A DNA stretch of 64,000 bases from Thozetella sp. PMI_491 (taxonomy: Eukaryota; Ascomycota; Sordariomycetes; Chaetosphaeriales; Chaetosphaeriaceae), in NCBI GenBank assembly GCA_021432635.1, contig MU270133.1, forward strand, positions 1 to 64,000, in the 5' to 3' direction. This document shows positions 11,805-24,682 of the stretch, piece by piece. Under the pieces are notes generated by a model. That model was not told where the DNA came from. It made no database searches and was given only the letters and a program-made list of their open reading frames with translations. The stretch's first letter is position 1. Each line of letters starts with the position of its first letter. A program made the position numbers and the translations under genes.

Positions 11805-13005
11805 GGCTGCTGGCCCGTCCGGGAGGGGAGGGGAATCAAACCGGAGGTGAGGAGCGACGTGACTGAGGTCAGCGGCGAAGCTGTTCCATGCATCAGGGTC
11901 AGACTGTCCTCCGCCTTGTCGTCCGGGGGGCAGGAGAGAGAAGAGGCGGAGGGCTCTCGAAGGCGGTCGGGCCTAAGCGCCGGGCTCCGAGGAGGGACTT
12001 GGAATGTCTCGGGTCTCGCCTCGGTGCGTGAGTCGCGGTGGTTTTCGCCGGAAGCGAGAGAAAAGGGAGTAGCAAAAAAGCTCAGGCCGCCCCAGTGAGA
12101 TCGAATGCTGCTGAATTAAGAATTATTGGCAGCGAAGAAATCCAGCCCCAAAACGAACGGCTCAGGAGGATCGAGCGGAGCGTTGGCCCAAAAAGCTCGT
12201 GGGTCGGGGGTTGGGTCGATGCAAGCGCCTGTCCCGGCGGGACCTGGTCGAGGGAAAACAATGGAAAGGCGTCTTCACTCGCTCTTCGATCGAAAGCAAG
12301 ACGGCCCGGGACAATAGAAAGACATGACGACCCAGTTAGCCAGAAAAGAAGTGACGTCCAGCCCCCGCGGCGCGCTGTTGGATTCCGGCCTTTCTGCGGT
12401 GGTTGTGCAAGGTCCGAGTCGAGGCGTCGCGACTGCCGTTGTGAATCTCGCGATCCAATGTTGTGACTGCCCCAACTGCACCTAAACGGGGGGGGCAACA
12501 GCCGCCACTAGTGTGCCTTTCTCTCCCCCGAGTCGCCCCCTCCCCAGCCACACGCTAAGCGCCGTTTGGACCATTCGTTCTCGACCTCCCGATTTCAGCC
12601 CCTCCATTTCCACTCCTTACTACCCATTCCAGACCCAAGCGTCGAAGTTCTAGATTGCAAGATGGAACGGATGCATCACTCTATCATATCAGTTTCCCCA
12701 ACTTCGTGACCGTGCAGGCCGGAAATCCATTTCCTGAGCCTGGCGAGGAATTGTTTACTTGCAATCGAACCCTAACCCCCTCTCTCTAAGGGAAGAAGGC
12801 GCTCCCAGGGTGTGGCTTGAGGGCAGCTCCATTTTTAAGTGGGGAGCTCTCTGTTCCCCACGTCATTGCTGGCCTGAGTGAGGGCAATTGAACAAAATAC
12901 TCTGTACTGGACAAAAGACGCACACGCGACCTAGCCCTTACCTTCACCTGCAACGAAACTAGACTCTGTGTGCACCACTGCCGCGGCGTAAGCGCACCGG
13001 AAATC
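11805..13005. promoter_or_regulatory. Divergent intergenic region between CDC27 and SND2
   Basis: About 1.2 kb separates the two divergent start codons and must hold both promoters and leaders. It is GC-rich near CDC27. No TATA element or gene can be assigned confidently. Confidence 0.5.
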
Positions 13006-13497
13006 ATGGCACAGAAGGCTCGCAAGGATAGGGCCAAGTCCAACGCCACTGCTCTTACCAACCTGCACGTCGGCTCGCTTGCGGTCAATGGCCTCTTCCT
13101 CGCCTTCTACGCCATCTTTAGGTCGCGCTCCCTCCTCACCTGGCTGCTGCTCTCGCTCCCTGCCTTCTTCTGCCAGTTCACGCTGGAGAAAACCGGCAGG
13201 CCCAGCTTTGACACCGAGACCAAGGCATTGAAGTCGGCTGGCGAGGACTTGGCGGCCCCCGGCCTCACCGAGTACATGTGGGATGTCATCTGGGTCACCT
13301 GGGGTGCTACGGTCCTCGTCATTCTGGTCGGGAACTGGGGATGGCTGGTTTGGGCGGTCGTCCCGGCATATGGAGCCTACAAGGGCTACGGCCTGATGGG
13401 CGCCGCAAGGCAGATGGCCGGCATGAACGGCATGAACGGTATGGATGCGGGTGCGCCTGCCCCGCCGGCAAACCGGAAGCAACGACGCGCAGCGTAG
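13006..13497 (+). CDS. SND2: SND2/TMEM208-family ER membrane protein (DUF788)
   Basis: Yeast Snd2 (Env10) works in the SRP-independent route that targets membrane proteins to the ER, and TMEM208 is its metazoan relative. The single exon encodes 163 residues. The start is taken at MAQKARKDRAKSNATAL, the characteristic basic beginning of the family; an upstream in-frame extension lacks this character. Hydrophobic segments lie at about residues 24-38, 40-58 and 98-125, fitting the family's helices in the ER membrane. The tail has a GMNGMNGMD repeat and ends in basic NRKQRRAA, which resembles a cytosolic retention or RNA-contact tail. It is transcribed divergently from CDC27. Size and layout match the family well. 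Confidence 0.85.
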   Translation: MAQKARKDRAKSNATALTNLHVGSLAVNGLFLAFYAIFRSRSLLTWLLLSLPAFFCQFTLEKTGRPSFDTETKALKSAGEDLAAPGLTEYMWDVIWVTWGATVLVILVGNWGWLVWAVVPAYGAYKGYGLMGAARQMAGMNGMNGMDAGAPAPPANRKQRRAA

Positions 13498-13670
13498 TGC
13501 GGTTGTGCGAGGGAGGTGGTCGGCGCCAGGATGTTGGCCCATCATTGTCAACATATAGGTGCGAACGAGCCCACAGCACTATTCTGTGCAATGCTCACCA
13601 GAGGTCACAGAATTCCCACTAGAAATCTACACACGGAGCCACCGCAACCTTGGAGGTCTATATGCTCTCT

Positions 13671-14403
13671 TTATGCTCTGTGCCACTCATGCTCTTGGGT
13701 CCACTCCACAATCAGTGCCGGGTCGGCGTCTTTCACCATGACATGGATGTGCTCCAACGCGCGCACGCTCTGCAGCGCCACCCAGTTCTTGAACCACAGT
13801 ACCCTATCTTTCCCGTCCGGTCCGAGCTTTTCTACAAAGTAGCGCGTGACGAAATCGCGTACTACCTGCCGGCTCTCGGGGGTCATGTCACCAGTCTCGG
13901 AGTCAGTTGGAATCAGGGTCCGAGACCAGACGACGATGTGTGTGATGCCTGGTGTGAATCCATACGGCCAGTCGTTGGCTAGGACGCGGTAGTCCGAGGG
14001 CTCGTGAAAAGGGATAGGGGACACCGGGGTAAAGGGTATGGGACCCCAGGCTTTCGGCAAGCGGTTTTCCAAGAGATAGGCGGTCATGCTACCGAACTTA
14101 GACTTGGTCTCAGCCGTCCATTTCATATACCGGCGCAGGTCTGATGGCTTGCGCTTAAGCACCTGGAGGTTGTTGGTCTCTACACACTGTAAGTCAGCTC
14201 AGATTGGCTAGCATACCAGCCGAAAGAGCCTCCACGCCCTCTCCTAGGAAACAAAAGTCATTCCCCGCCTTCTTACCAATAATGTCCCGTAGCTCATCCC
14301 AAGTGTGGTACTGGTACTCCTCGTCCGTCAACGACAGAACCCACTTGTCCGCGTCTGTCAAGGGGAACGGTGCCTCCTCAATGAGTCCTTTTGAATCCCC
14401 CAT
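13671..14403 (-). CDS. DUF3605 protein (N-acetylglucosamine-induced protein 1-like)
   Basis: Two exons, 14277-14403 and 13671-14179, give 211 residues. The 97-base intron has alternative AG sites, and only the downstream one keeps the conserved junction DIIETNNLQVLKRKPSDLRRY. The start is the first in-frame ATG, MGDSKGLIEEAPFPL. Family features include the N-terminal FPLTDADKW segment, the LKRKPSDLRRY motif, a Pro/Phe-rich centre (PIPFTPVSPIPFHEPSDYRVL) and the HIVVWSRTLIP strand. The family was named from a Candida gene induced by N-acetylglucosamine (GIG1). Its biochemical activity is unknown to me, so no reaction is claimed. It is divergent from CBR1 and convergent with SND2, 173 bases from it. 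I see no signal peptide or membrane segment, so it is presumably cytosolic. Confidence 0.8.
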
Positions 14404-14973
14404 TTCCGAACACAAGAGTGGGGGTGAAGTTCCTAGATCCGGCTCTAGAATACGGAATCTCTTGGGTGTCGTCGCCCGGAGTCTGCTGCCGAGGTCGCAG
14501 GCAGCGTAAGTGAATGGTGGGACGTCTGGGGACAGATAGCCGCTTCTCTATTTCGATTCGTCCTCTAGTCTTTAGGTCACGTCGGCCAGAAGCAAATGCC
14601 TGGCCTAGGGCCTATAGCCGGAGGCAGGTCTTCCCTAGTCCCACATTAGACGGGGACACGGCGTCAACAAACCGCTCCTCCCGTCCCAGAAGCGCCGGAA
14701 GATCCTCGGCATTGAAGGCGTGCGAAAGGGAGAAAACCCGGGGTTCAGATGCATTAAGAGTGGGACCATTATCGTTCGAGCTCCGTTGGCCGGCGCGCAC
14801 CAGCTTTTGAAAACTGCCGGCTTGTGCCGCCTCTGTCCCTCCTCAACGCCTTTAGCTCGGCAATCCCCAACGACAAGCAATCCGACTCTCACACAGATCT
14901 CAGACCGACCGGGGACCCGTACTATAGGTGTGAGGACACGTTAGGAGCTCGTGCGGATCCCATCACAGCAACA
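14404..14973. promoter_or_regulatory. Divergent promoter region between the DUF3605 gene and CBR1
   Basis: This 570-base interval separates two divergent ATGs. No clear TATA box or known operator was recognised. Confidence 0.5.
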
Positions 14974-16114
<1,141 letters not shown>

Positions 16115-16608
16115 ACGCCGGGAGCATACACATGATTAAGAGTGGCCGTCCGTGCACTCGATGATTTGACACCCGGTGGACTGTGCTTCCGCTCTGAAGA
16201 CTATCTCTAGTGGCAGAGCCTCCTCTAGGAGTGGGAAGGTTCAACGTGGATTTGAGGTAGGTGGTTCTTGGAACCCCAAAAAGCAAGGGGTTGGCCAGTT
16301 CTGGCTACTCAACGTGGTCGTGATACTATAGAGAATTAATAGATCTTATCCGGACAAAACCCGTGGCACTGTACGGGAGGCTTGTAGCAGATGAGAGGGG
16401 TATTTGTATAGTGAGTAGTGTCGGTTCGTCTAGCCTGCATCCCACCGGACCAACCACGCACGCCCGTTCGCACGCTGGGTATATCTTAAGCACAAGGTAT
16501 TTCGTATAGTATACAGAACCCCCCCAGAACGTTTCCGCGCGCCAAGCATCATTTCATCCGATTGCACCAGAATGTTTACCGATCTATAAACACCCTCCAA
16601 TCATTCGC
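16115..16608. other. Convergent 3' region between CBR1 and the Zn2Cys6 gene
   Basis: About 490 bases lie between two converging stop codons. The content is AT-richer 3'-flank sequence with no coding signal. Confidence 0.55.
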
Positions 16609-19383
16609 TCAATTCGCATCCCACTGGTTACCGTCGCCCAAGCCGCTGTTGAGGAGCGTCCATGGGTCCGTCGTGGGTGGAGAAAAGTCAGTGACCTGCG
16701 CTAGCAGGGCCGTCGTTGCCTCATCCCACTCATCTATGTTGCCGAACAGGTCCAATCCAGAAACGCCGCCGGGGTCCGCTCCAGCATTTCCGGCCTGGCA
16801 CGCATCTGCTGCCGCCGCAGCTCCAGCGACTGCAGTCCCGGACGTCCTGGCAGTACTTGACGTGTGTATCGAGCCAGATAGAATGGTTTCATCGTTGGTG
16901 GTCGCCGTGGTCGCGGGGGTCAGTCTGGTCCCTGTGAGAGGGGACGAGGAGGGTGAGCCGCGGTGTGGGAGCTCCATGAACCGGGCTAGTGGGTTGGCCT
17001 CAGCGCCACCTGTGTCCTTATCCCCTCGCTTCCTCTTGCCTCCTGGCATGGTGGATTCCTCTTCCTCGGCATCTGGAGGATTCGGAGGCGCCTGCGCATA
17101 CCACATCATGCTGCCGCTGCCGGATCCAAAATACCACGGCATTCCTCGCATAGGGGAATCCCATGCCTGGCTGGTTTTGACGCTGCCGATAGGCTGTCCG
17201 AGAGGAAGACGGCCGGGAAGCGGCGGCTGAGGTTTACTATGGCTGCTGACGGAACTACGCGTTAACAAGGGGATGTTGTGGCCAACCTCGACGCCGAAGG
17301 GGCGCTCCACGTGCCACCTGCGACTCAGGCGTGGCATGAGCCCGTGCTTGGTGATGTCGAGGATGGCCTGTTGCAGATGGGCACGTGTGATAAGATGATC
17401 GCGGCCGATAGCAAACATGCACTGCAGTATGAACTCGAGACTGGCGACGTCCAGGCGCGACTGGTCGTCTTTTCCTTGGTGAATATAGACCCCGGCGGCT
17501 GAATATAAGGAGAGGGAGACGAGAGGGCTCCGCTAGATCCAGCGCAATTTGGTTAGCAGACACAGTCAGACGTCATGAGCCTGTAACGGGCAAAAGGGTG
17601 GAGGACTCACGTATCCGGCGTGGTGCGACGTTAGCCTCATGATGTTCACAATCTCTGCCGCTGCCGTCAACATCCTCGTCTGGCTCTGCTGGAATATATG
17701 GGCCGGGAGATTATTCTCGGCTGCGCTGTCACACGCTCTCATGTGCAGACAGATAACGCAGGCATGCAGATTCAGGTTCTTCTGCACGGCGACCGGATCG
17801 CGGAGGTTCTTAGGCAGCCGGAACCGCTCTGGTAGGAACATGAAGGCGGTGGACAGCATGTTGTCCAGGTCGCGATGTCGCTTCCAGAACGGGCCGGCCT
17901 CGAGATCCTCCGGCCGGTCTCCGAGCGCCGATCGGTGCACATGGCTAAGCATCTGGTTGAAGGTGTGGCACACGATGACGGCGCCGGCGAAGGTCGAATA
18001 ACCAAGCCCATTGAAGGCTTCGTCGAGCGGGCTAGTTTCCTCTTCTTGGCCTGTGTTAAAGGCCTCCTCGGACGACGGCAGGTGTGTTGTAATGTTGGCC
18101 GAGTCGATCAGGGTCGGCCAGCCCGTAGTGATGCTAGCATGGCTGTCGATGCAGAAGGCACCCCAGAATATGCGGCGGCGCTCCTCAAGCTCGGCCCAGG
18201 TCTGCGGGGGCGCCAGTGTTGGAGCAATGGGGTTCTGCTCTTCTAAGGGGTCGTCTAGACGGTGCAGGCCCATCATCTGCACCAGGCGTACGACGCGGGC
18301 GCAGCTCATCGAAGCGCGGGTGAAGAGCATGCACCGCGCCTCATCGGTAGCAACGAGACCCCATGCCTGGGCGTGGGCGACGGTTAGGAAATGCTCTCCG
18401 TGGCCCTGCATCGAGGTCAGCCGGCGTTCGTAGTGGGCGACTTCTGCGCAGGAGAACCTACCTTTAGTTCGTCGGACTCCAGATACTGCCGTGCACGGCT
18501 ATAGAAGACATCGTGGTAGGCTTGGTACTTTTCATGACCGTTTGCTGCCATCATCCAGATGGCGTACTGCAAACACATGGGGGGTCGCATATGGGGCGCC
18601 GAGTAGAAGGACCTGAGGTACTTGGCTGGGTGGACAAAGGGGCTGAAGTGTTGCTGGCGCATGAAGAATACCTTGTGTCTATGAAGCACGTGAGATGATG
18701 CGAACACGTGGAGAATAGCTGCTACGCGATCGGAACAAGACTTACAAGTCCTCTATCATCTCGGGGGGCGGCAGGGTCTCAAACTGGCCCAGGTCGATGA
18801 GCTCCCCGAAGTCATGGTTGGCGGTATCAGGGCTTTCATCGGGTGTATTTGAGAAGGTGGCATCACCTTGGACAAAGCCGAAGTCCGGAGTCGGGTCTGA
18901 GAACCAGTCTTGGCTGGCTAGGTTGAAGCCTGGTGTGCGCCCGGATGTGGTGTCCTGGGAGGGCGTAGAAGAGCTGGCGTGCGAGTTGGTCGTCTCGGCA
19001 CCTTGTACCTTGGCCGCGTCTTTCAGGAGGCCCTCGACTTGGGCTATAAGGAGCACATGAGCCACATGAGCCTCTACGAGTCACAGGCGGAGGGTAGGAG
19101 GACAGTGGGGACGGCAGGGACAACACCAGTGGTGCGTGGGAGGTAGCGGTGGTAAGAACATACCCAGTCTCTCTTCCAGCTCGCGCACGTTGCGCCGCTT
19201 AAACGCAGGTTTTCTCCTGGATTCGGGATACACGCACTCGATGTTGGCTTTGGCGCACCGCGTGCATACGGGCGTGAGCCTGTCGCATTTGAGCTTCCGG
19301 GAGCGGCAGGTCACGCAGGCCAGCGCGAATGCCGCCGTTCCTGGGCCTCCTTCAAGGGCCGGGTCGGGGTCGGAGTTCTGCAT
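16609..19383 (-). CDS. Zn2Cys6 fungal transcription factor
   Basis: Exons are 19164-19383, 18746-19043, 18462-18678, 17611-18405 and 16609-17532, giving 817 residues. The binuclear zinc cluster uses Cys 23, 26, 33, 40, 43 and 50 with spacing CX2CX6CX6CX2CX6C, followed by a basic linker (RRKPAFKRRNVRELEERL) and a short coiled coil, so it probably binds DNA as a dimer of CGG half-sites. The central Fungal_trans domain includes HFSPFVHPAKYLRSFYS, ARVVRLVQMMGLHRLD and EERRRIFWGAFCIDS. The C-terminal 200 residues are Ser/Pro-rich and acidic in places, a plausible activation region. Introns are 120, 67, 56 and 78 bases; the 56-base one restores the conserved DELKGHGEHF segment. Target genes cannot be read from the sequence. 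The neighbouring metabolic genes are possible but unproven targets. Confidence 0.88.
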
Positions 19384-20704
19384 GGGCGAGAGCAAGGCCG
19401 AGGCCGAAGGCCGAGGGGTGGTCCCAGGTTAGGAGAGGAACGAAGCGCGAGCCCCAGAGCCGCAGACCCTATCTATAAATGCGGTGGATGCCCCTGCTCC
19501 CACCAGCCTGACACATGCCTGGTTAACCTTTGCACTTTCGTACGTTCTTGGGTCTCGTGCGGGGAGGTTGTTTCCTCCCCCGTTGGCGTTCACGCCTGTG
19601 CTTTCGTAAAAGCCTGTTCGAGAAGTCGTTGGCCCGCAGCCGTGGTGGTTTCGCGTCCACGTTTTGTGTTTGAGAGCTTCACGGGACCGGCCAATTTGGA
19701 CAACTTTTGCTGCCTCGTGGATACCCTCCCGATAATAGACTTTCGGGGGGTCTATTCGTGTGCAAGCCGCCCGCAAATGGGGCAAGCTTAGGACCTTAAT
19801 GGGGCTATTCCCCAGCGGATGGTTTTTGGTCCGTACCCCGAGGCTGAGTCATTCGGTGACGTATTGTCACCTTCAGAATTTAGTGTGTCCTCGTCAAGCT
19901 GAGCTGGCCACTACTTTGGTGGAAGTAAGTACTGTAGGAGCGAAGCAAATTGCCGCCCGGTCCCCATTGAGCGAGAGCGCACGCATATACATCCAGAAGA
20001 CCACGCGTCGCCCGTCGCCAAGGAACGCCATGTGCTGAAGGCGCGGCCCTGCCTGGTTGACTTACCTCATCGGGGATTGCGTCTCGATGCATCTGGCGGC
20101 CTGGGACCAATCTATGGCGACATCCGACACTCTCGGATTTATTATTGGCGGCATGAGCACTCAGGGTCTTTGTCCAGCAATCGAGAAGACCCATGTCGCG
20201 GTCAACGTAGGCTAGGCGGCAAGGCAAAGCTCGGCTGTACCCGAGCCTGTCCGTATCTCCGCTACATGCGAAGCCATGATGAGATTGGCCCGTACTCGGG
20301 AGCTTCTTAGAAGCTGTCAGTCACATTTCCTTGGGCCAGTTCCCTCTCCTCATCCGGGCGTGAGACAGTAAGGATAGGTCGGAATGGGCTTCGGTCTTGT
20401 ATCTAGTGGCGTTTCCAGCGACCTTCGGGTGGCCAAGTAAGGCGGCGTAAATGAGAGGCCGACGCATAACTCTTGAACCTGCTGCCCGGCCCTCCCTGCT
20501 TCTCTCTCCGAAGCCATCAACTTTTGCCTTGCCCAAGCAATCTGATGCCCAACATGTCAAATCGCATATGCACTCCATGTTGTCTCGGAGAAGAGTGAGC
20601 CCTCGATTTCTTTGTCCGCTTCAAGCAACGAGGACGTCTATTCTAGCTGTTATGTCCATGCGACGAACCAAATGGCTGTATGTACAGCTGTATGGACAGA
20701 ATGC
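19384..20704. other. Upstream region of the Zn2Cys6 gene
   Basis: A 1.3-kb spacer between the regulator's start and the stop of the next minus-strand gene. It presumably carries the regulator's promoter. Short frames here show no domain. Confidence 0.5.
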
Positions 20705-21653
20705 TCAGTCTATCCTCCCCCAGCTCCAGATGTTCAAGCCTACCTTGACCCCCTTCTGGACAGGCAGGCCGGCGTGCCAGGTCTCGTCGAACCCTCTGCC
20801 CGTGCCGTCTGGCCGGAAGTTCTCCCAGAACACGGCATTCCCGGCAACGGGCCGGAAGGTGGCCCCGGACTGGAGTTCGCCGCCGGCCTCGTCCGCTCCT
20901 TGCGCGGCGTCTTGGTTCTTCGAGGCCGCGGGCGTCTGGCCGCACTCCACGAACTGACACCAACGCTGGTCCTCCGTCCACTTCCGCAGCAGCGGGAACT
21001 CAGTGCCGCCACCCTCCAGCGCGCCGTCGTCGTCGGCTACCCAGGCCATGATGCTGCTCACACGGCCCCAGCCGCCACGGCCAGTGCTCCAGTCAAAATG
21101 GTGATTGTAGTGGCCGCCAGTGCGGTACCTCTGCACCCGTAGGCGTTCGACCCAGATCTCGTCGCGCCAACCCTGCAGGGCGCGGACGCGGGCCTCGATG
21201 CACCGCACCATGGAGGTGCGGGGAACGATGGCGACCTCCGAGTCACGCACCGTTGCATCTCGGTGCGTCGAGGCGCCGCCGTCATGCGTGATAGTGGACG
21301 GCTTGTATAACGGCTCGCTTACGGTGCGTGTTAGCGAAGGGAGGTTGGCAAGGGTGGCGATGGATCTGCTGGGAGACGAACCTGATCTCAAGCAGATGAG
21401 CACGTTCCTCAGGTAGGAGGAAGTTCTCAACGTAGAGGACTAGAGGGGCCTTGCTGAAGATGTGCACCGAGTACCCGGCGGGAGGGCAAGCCGAGTCATT
21501 GTGGTGGGCCGATTCCAGGGCGAAAAGGTCTTCGTTAAGCTGCCGTGGCAGCGGCCTCCTGACGATCTGCGGCACCTCGGACGACAATAGCTGGCTAATT
21601 GGGTTGTAGAAGAGCACCAAGATTGCAAAAAACCCTACTATATAGGAAAACAT
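20705..21653 (-). CDS. Prolyl-4-hydroxylase-like 2-oxoglutarate/Fe(II) dioxygenase, membrane-anchored
   Basis: Two exons, 21382-21653 and 20705-21317, give 294 residues; the 64-base intron splits Ser 91. Residues 2-20 are a hydrophobic stretch consistent with a signal anchor. The catalytic domain shows the iron-binding triad: HFD at His164/Asp166, and a distal His272 in ETWHAGLPVQKG with the 2-oxoglutarate-binding Lys282. A GGTEFPLL strand and a GNAVFWENF segment are also typical of the P4Hc fold. By family it hydroxylates a peptidyl proline or a similar residue, here perhaps in the secretory pathway given the anchor. The substrate is unknown. The length is usual for fungal P4H-like proteins without the animal peptide-binding domain. 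Confidence 0.85.
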
Positions 21654-21960
21654 CGGACTGGTCCCGGCAACTCGGGGCTTGCCAAGACCTGCAGCAAAGG
21701 GGCATATTTGGCATGTGGTGTCTCGGACGCTGTCCTTTGTCAGGTCTCAGATCATAGTCGCACTACTCGGCCCAGGCTCGCTCCCCGTGACAGTAGCCCC
21801 ACTGTAGTGACCTGTTGTCACGCTACAGGGAATTTGCCAGGGTCCATCGCCCCTACCGAATTGTTTGTACAGGTACCTAACGCTCGAGGTCCTAGATCAG
21901 AGGACATTGCGGATAGTACCTGACCTTTGGCCACATACGCAAGGCAATTGGGCGGTATAG
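21654..21960. other. Spacer between two minus-strand genes
   Basis: About 300 bases: the promoter of the dioxygenase gene and the 3' flank of the flavoprotein gene. No coding signal. Confidence 0.5.
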
Positions 21961-22656
21961 TCACGGCCACAGCCTCAGTTTCTCCCATTTTCCGTCCTCC
22001 GACCTGATATACTGCAGCCTCTTGTGCAGGCGGTCCGTGGACCCCTGCCAAAATTCGGCGGCGTCCGGATCAACGGCCAGGACCCTCCACTCTGGCTTGA
22101 CGTAGTCCGGATTCGCTTCCAGGAACTCCCGGGCCTTGGCCAAGCTTTCGGTCAGCTCGTCGGGATTTTGTAGGACCTGGCTCTGCTTCGACGCCACCGC
22201 GGCCGTCTTGGACCCGATGGGCCGGGCCTGGAAATCTTGAGCACACTCGGCGTCTGGGAGCTCTACGGCCTTTCCACGCAGGCGAATCTGTCGGCCGAGC
22301 TGCGGCCAATAGAACGATAGCGCAACATGACTGTTGCCTGCGATCTGTTGTCCCTTGGCGCTGGCGGCGGTGATGGCGAAGTGCCAGCCGCGCTCGTCGA
22401 CGTTCTTCAAGATGACGACACGAGCGTCCGGGTAGCCTAGGTCGTCAACCGTGGAAACCGTCATGGCGTGGGGCTCTTTGACGTTCTCAGTAATCGCGTC
22501 GTCGAGCCATTGCCGGAACGCCTGGTGCGGCGTGTCCGGCAGCGCATCCATCTCCACCAGGGGAAACGGGCCTTTGAGCGACGGCAGGGCCCGGAGCATT
22601 GCTTTCATGGAATGATCCGAGTTTTGCATTTTGGATGCGCTTCTCTCAACTGGCAT
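21961..22656 (-). CDS. Pyridoxamine 5'-phosphate oxidase-like flavoprotein
   Basis: The single exon encodes 231 residues from the first ATG (22656); another ATG at 22629 is also possible. The split-barrel FMN-binding region contains DARVVILKNVDERGWHFAI and HVALSFYWPQLGRQIRLRG, and the C-terminal dimerisation region contains the family signature FWQGSTDRLHKRL and ends WEKLRLWP. These match PdxH/Pdx3, which oxidises pyridoxine or pyridoxamine phosphate to pyridoxal phosphate with FMN and oxygen. The full-length layout, including the C-terminal segment, favours a true vitamin B6 enzyme over the many truncated PNPOx-like proteins. No signal peptide is seen, so it is probably cytosolic. It is divergent from the alpha/beta hydrolase gene. 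Confidence 0.85.
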   Translation of the reverse strand: MPVERSASKMQNSDHSMKAMLRALPSLKGPFPLVEMDALPDTPHQAFRQWLDDAITENVKEPHAMTVSTVDDLGYPDARVVILKNVDERGWHFAITAASAKGQQIAGNSHVALSFYWPQLGRQIRLRGKAVELPDAECAQDFQARPIGSKTAAVASKQSQVLQNPDELTESLAKAREFLEANPDYVKPEWRVLAVDPDAAEFWQGSTDRLHKRLQYIRSEDGKWEKLRLWP

Positions 22657-23555
22657 AGATTCGCACTCTTCTCTTGCGTATCGGTTAGCTGCGCATTCAT
22701 AGTCTTTAGAATGAAGGTGCCTCAACCCTCGCCATACAGAGGGAGCAGAGCTTGGTTATCTAGGGCCAATAGACTCACATAAATGGCTTGTGGAACAAGA
22801 AACAACCTTGTCTTCTTTCTAGTCCACGGCGAGGGTAAGGAAACGGAAAGGGAGCGTTTTCCTGGAGTGCTTGTCAAACTATAGCAGCAGTGACTCACAG
22901 CCCACAGGTCGGAGGTTAATCGGACTTAGACCTATGCAACATGATGTGGATGCTTGGCTGAAAGGCTCAAAGTAAGGGAATGATTACATAACGAGTTGTT
23001 TATTGCGACCAGATCTCTGTAACAAAGACGAGAGACTTGCAGTTGCGCACTGTCACGCTTGCAGCTGAGGGTTTAAATGGTAATCGGGATCAAAATAAAA
23101 TTTTACCAACTATATACTGCCTGATGAAGAGGTACAGAGTTGCATTTTTGCCGTGATTTACTGTGTTCTGTGTGCTGTTGAAATTACGGCTGAGTGCAGC
23201 AACATTACGTGTAAACATGTTAGATAGGATATACATTTGTCGCCGCCAAGACGACGAGTCCGCACAAAATAACAGCGATGCCACGGCATTTCACGAGTGA
23301 TTACTGTGTTAAAGGCACCTCGGCGGAACTCGCGTGTAGCTACTAGCAACACACAGACATTACACCTCTCTCAACCTAACATCCCTCTAGAGCTACGCGT
23401 TATTCATATACATTGCCTCCCTTACTCGGCCCTTTAGCAGATTGCAGTATATAAACCAATCACCATCCTCTCTATCTGCTGTAGAAGTCATGAACTGGTA
23501 CAACAGTGATAACTTTGCCTAGTACAATAAGAAACGCTTGAACGACAAAGCAAAT
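22657..23555. promoter_or_regulatory. Divergent, AT-richer intergenic region
   Basis: About 900 bases between divergent starts. The sequence becomes clearly AT-rich from about 22900, and a possible TATA-like stretch (tatataaacc) lies near 23448-23457, about 100 bases before the hydrolase ATG. Confidence 0.4.
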
Positions 23556-24682
23556 ATGCCTACCTTTACTAGCCCCGTGGACTCAGCAGTTCTATTTTAT
23601 CGGTACTACGTACCGGACGAGACCGCATTTCGTCCTGGGTCTGCCGATACATCAAGCCTCACCCTTGTCTTTCTTCATGGATGGCCAATGAGCTCCAGGA
23701 TGTACGAGCATTTGTTCGCCCCTCTCTGCGAGACACATCGTTATCGCATCGTTGCCCCCGATAGACGCGGGTTTGGGCGGAGCGAGTGGAACACCCCGTC
23801 CACCAAGGTTTCCATCAGCTACGACGTCTTCGTCGCTGATCTTTTGGGGCTGCTTGAGTCTTTGCGCATCGGCAAGTTTGTGTTCGTCACAGCTAGCATG
23901 GGAGGGGGTGAGAGTGTTCTGGCCTATCTCGCCAGTCCTTTCGTCCAGGAACGGTGCGAGGTAAGATTAAACTCCCTTTGGCCATGGTTACCTCTGGCCC
24001 AGCGCGGCTATGATCATCCGGTTGACATTTACGTAGGGATTCGTCTGGTTGGGGGCGAGCATGCCGTATCCTCTCCAGGTTTGTCTCGGTCATGTCCAGC
24101 TATATACCATTTCGTGCCACTAATCCCTGAACAGACACCTGCGCACCCTCTGAGCCCGAGCCGTGAGCTTTGGGATTCCATCATGGATGGGCTTCGTGCA
24201 GACCGGGCCGCCTATGTGCACGAGGCATTGCCGGGCATTTTCGCCATACAGGCGGGCAACGTTGTCAGCACCAAGACACTCGAAGAGTATGAGCGCATCG
24301 TATCCGCAGCGGACGCTGTCGCGCTCGAGAAGACAGCGATCATTATCATGCGGCCCTTGGAAGACGAGGTCAAGAAGTTAGCCACAGTCGGACGAGTGCC
24401 GATCCTCATTGTGCACGGCGACTCGGATCAGGGCATGCCAAAGGAGGCCAGCGCCGACTGCCTCAAGGAGATGCTGCCGTCGGCTGAATTGAAAGTCTAC
24501 GAGAAGGCAGGGCATGGTAAGCTCGTCCATCTACTATCGCATACCGAGCCTTTGAAGTACTAATATATGGCGTAGGCTTGTACTTGACGCACGCAGAGCA
24601 GCTTCTGGATGATCTCTTAAACTTTGTCCGGTCGATTGAGGCTAGGCATGTTCGCGAAGGAAATGTCACTCCAACCAACTGA
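23556..24682 (+). CDS. Alpha/beta hydrolase (non-haem chloroperoxidase/esterase-like)
   Basis: Exons are 23556-23960, 24037-24078, 24135-24516 and 24576-24682, giving 311 residues. Intron splicing restores EGFVWLGASMPYPLQ in the middle and KAGHGLYLTHAEQ at the end, both expected for this fold. The oxyanion segment is HGWPMSS (residues 41-47). The nucleophile elbow reads TASMGGG with Ser114, so the first Gly of the usual GxSxG is Thr-Ala here. The acid is probably in GDSDQG (Asp245 or Asp247) and the base is His276 in the GHG motif. It has no signal peptide, so it is intracellular. The substrate is not predictable. It sits alone in an AT-rich, gene-poor stretch, divergent from the flavoprotein gene. 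A 42-base exon is present. Confidence 0.85.

Noticed and set aside
18443-18460. An 18-base intron in the Zn2Cys6 gene
   Set aside because: Too short to splice. A 56-base intron from the same donor restores the conserved DELKGHGEHF junction.
16609-22656. A secondary-metabolite cluster around the Zn2Cys6 regulator, dioxygenase and flavoprotein
   Set aside because: No backbone synthase, terpene cyclase or transporter nearby, and the flavoprotein looks like a housekeeping vitamin B6 enzyme.
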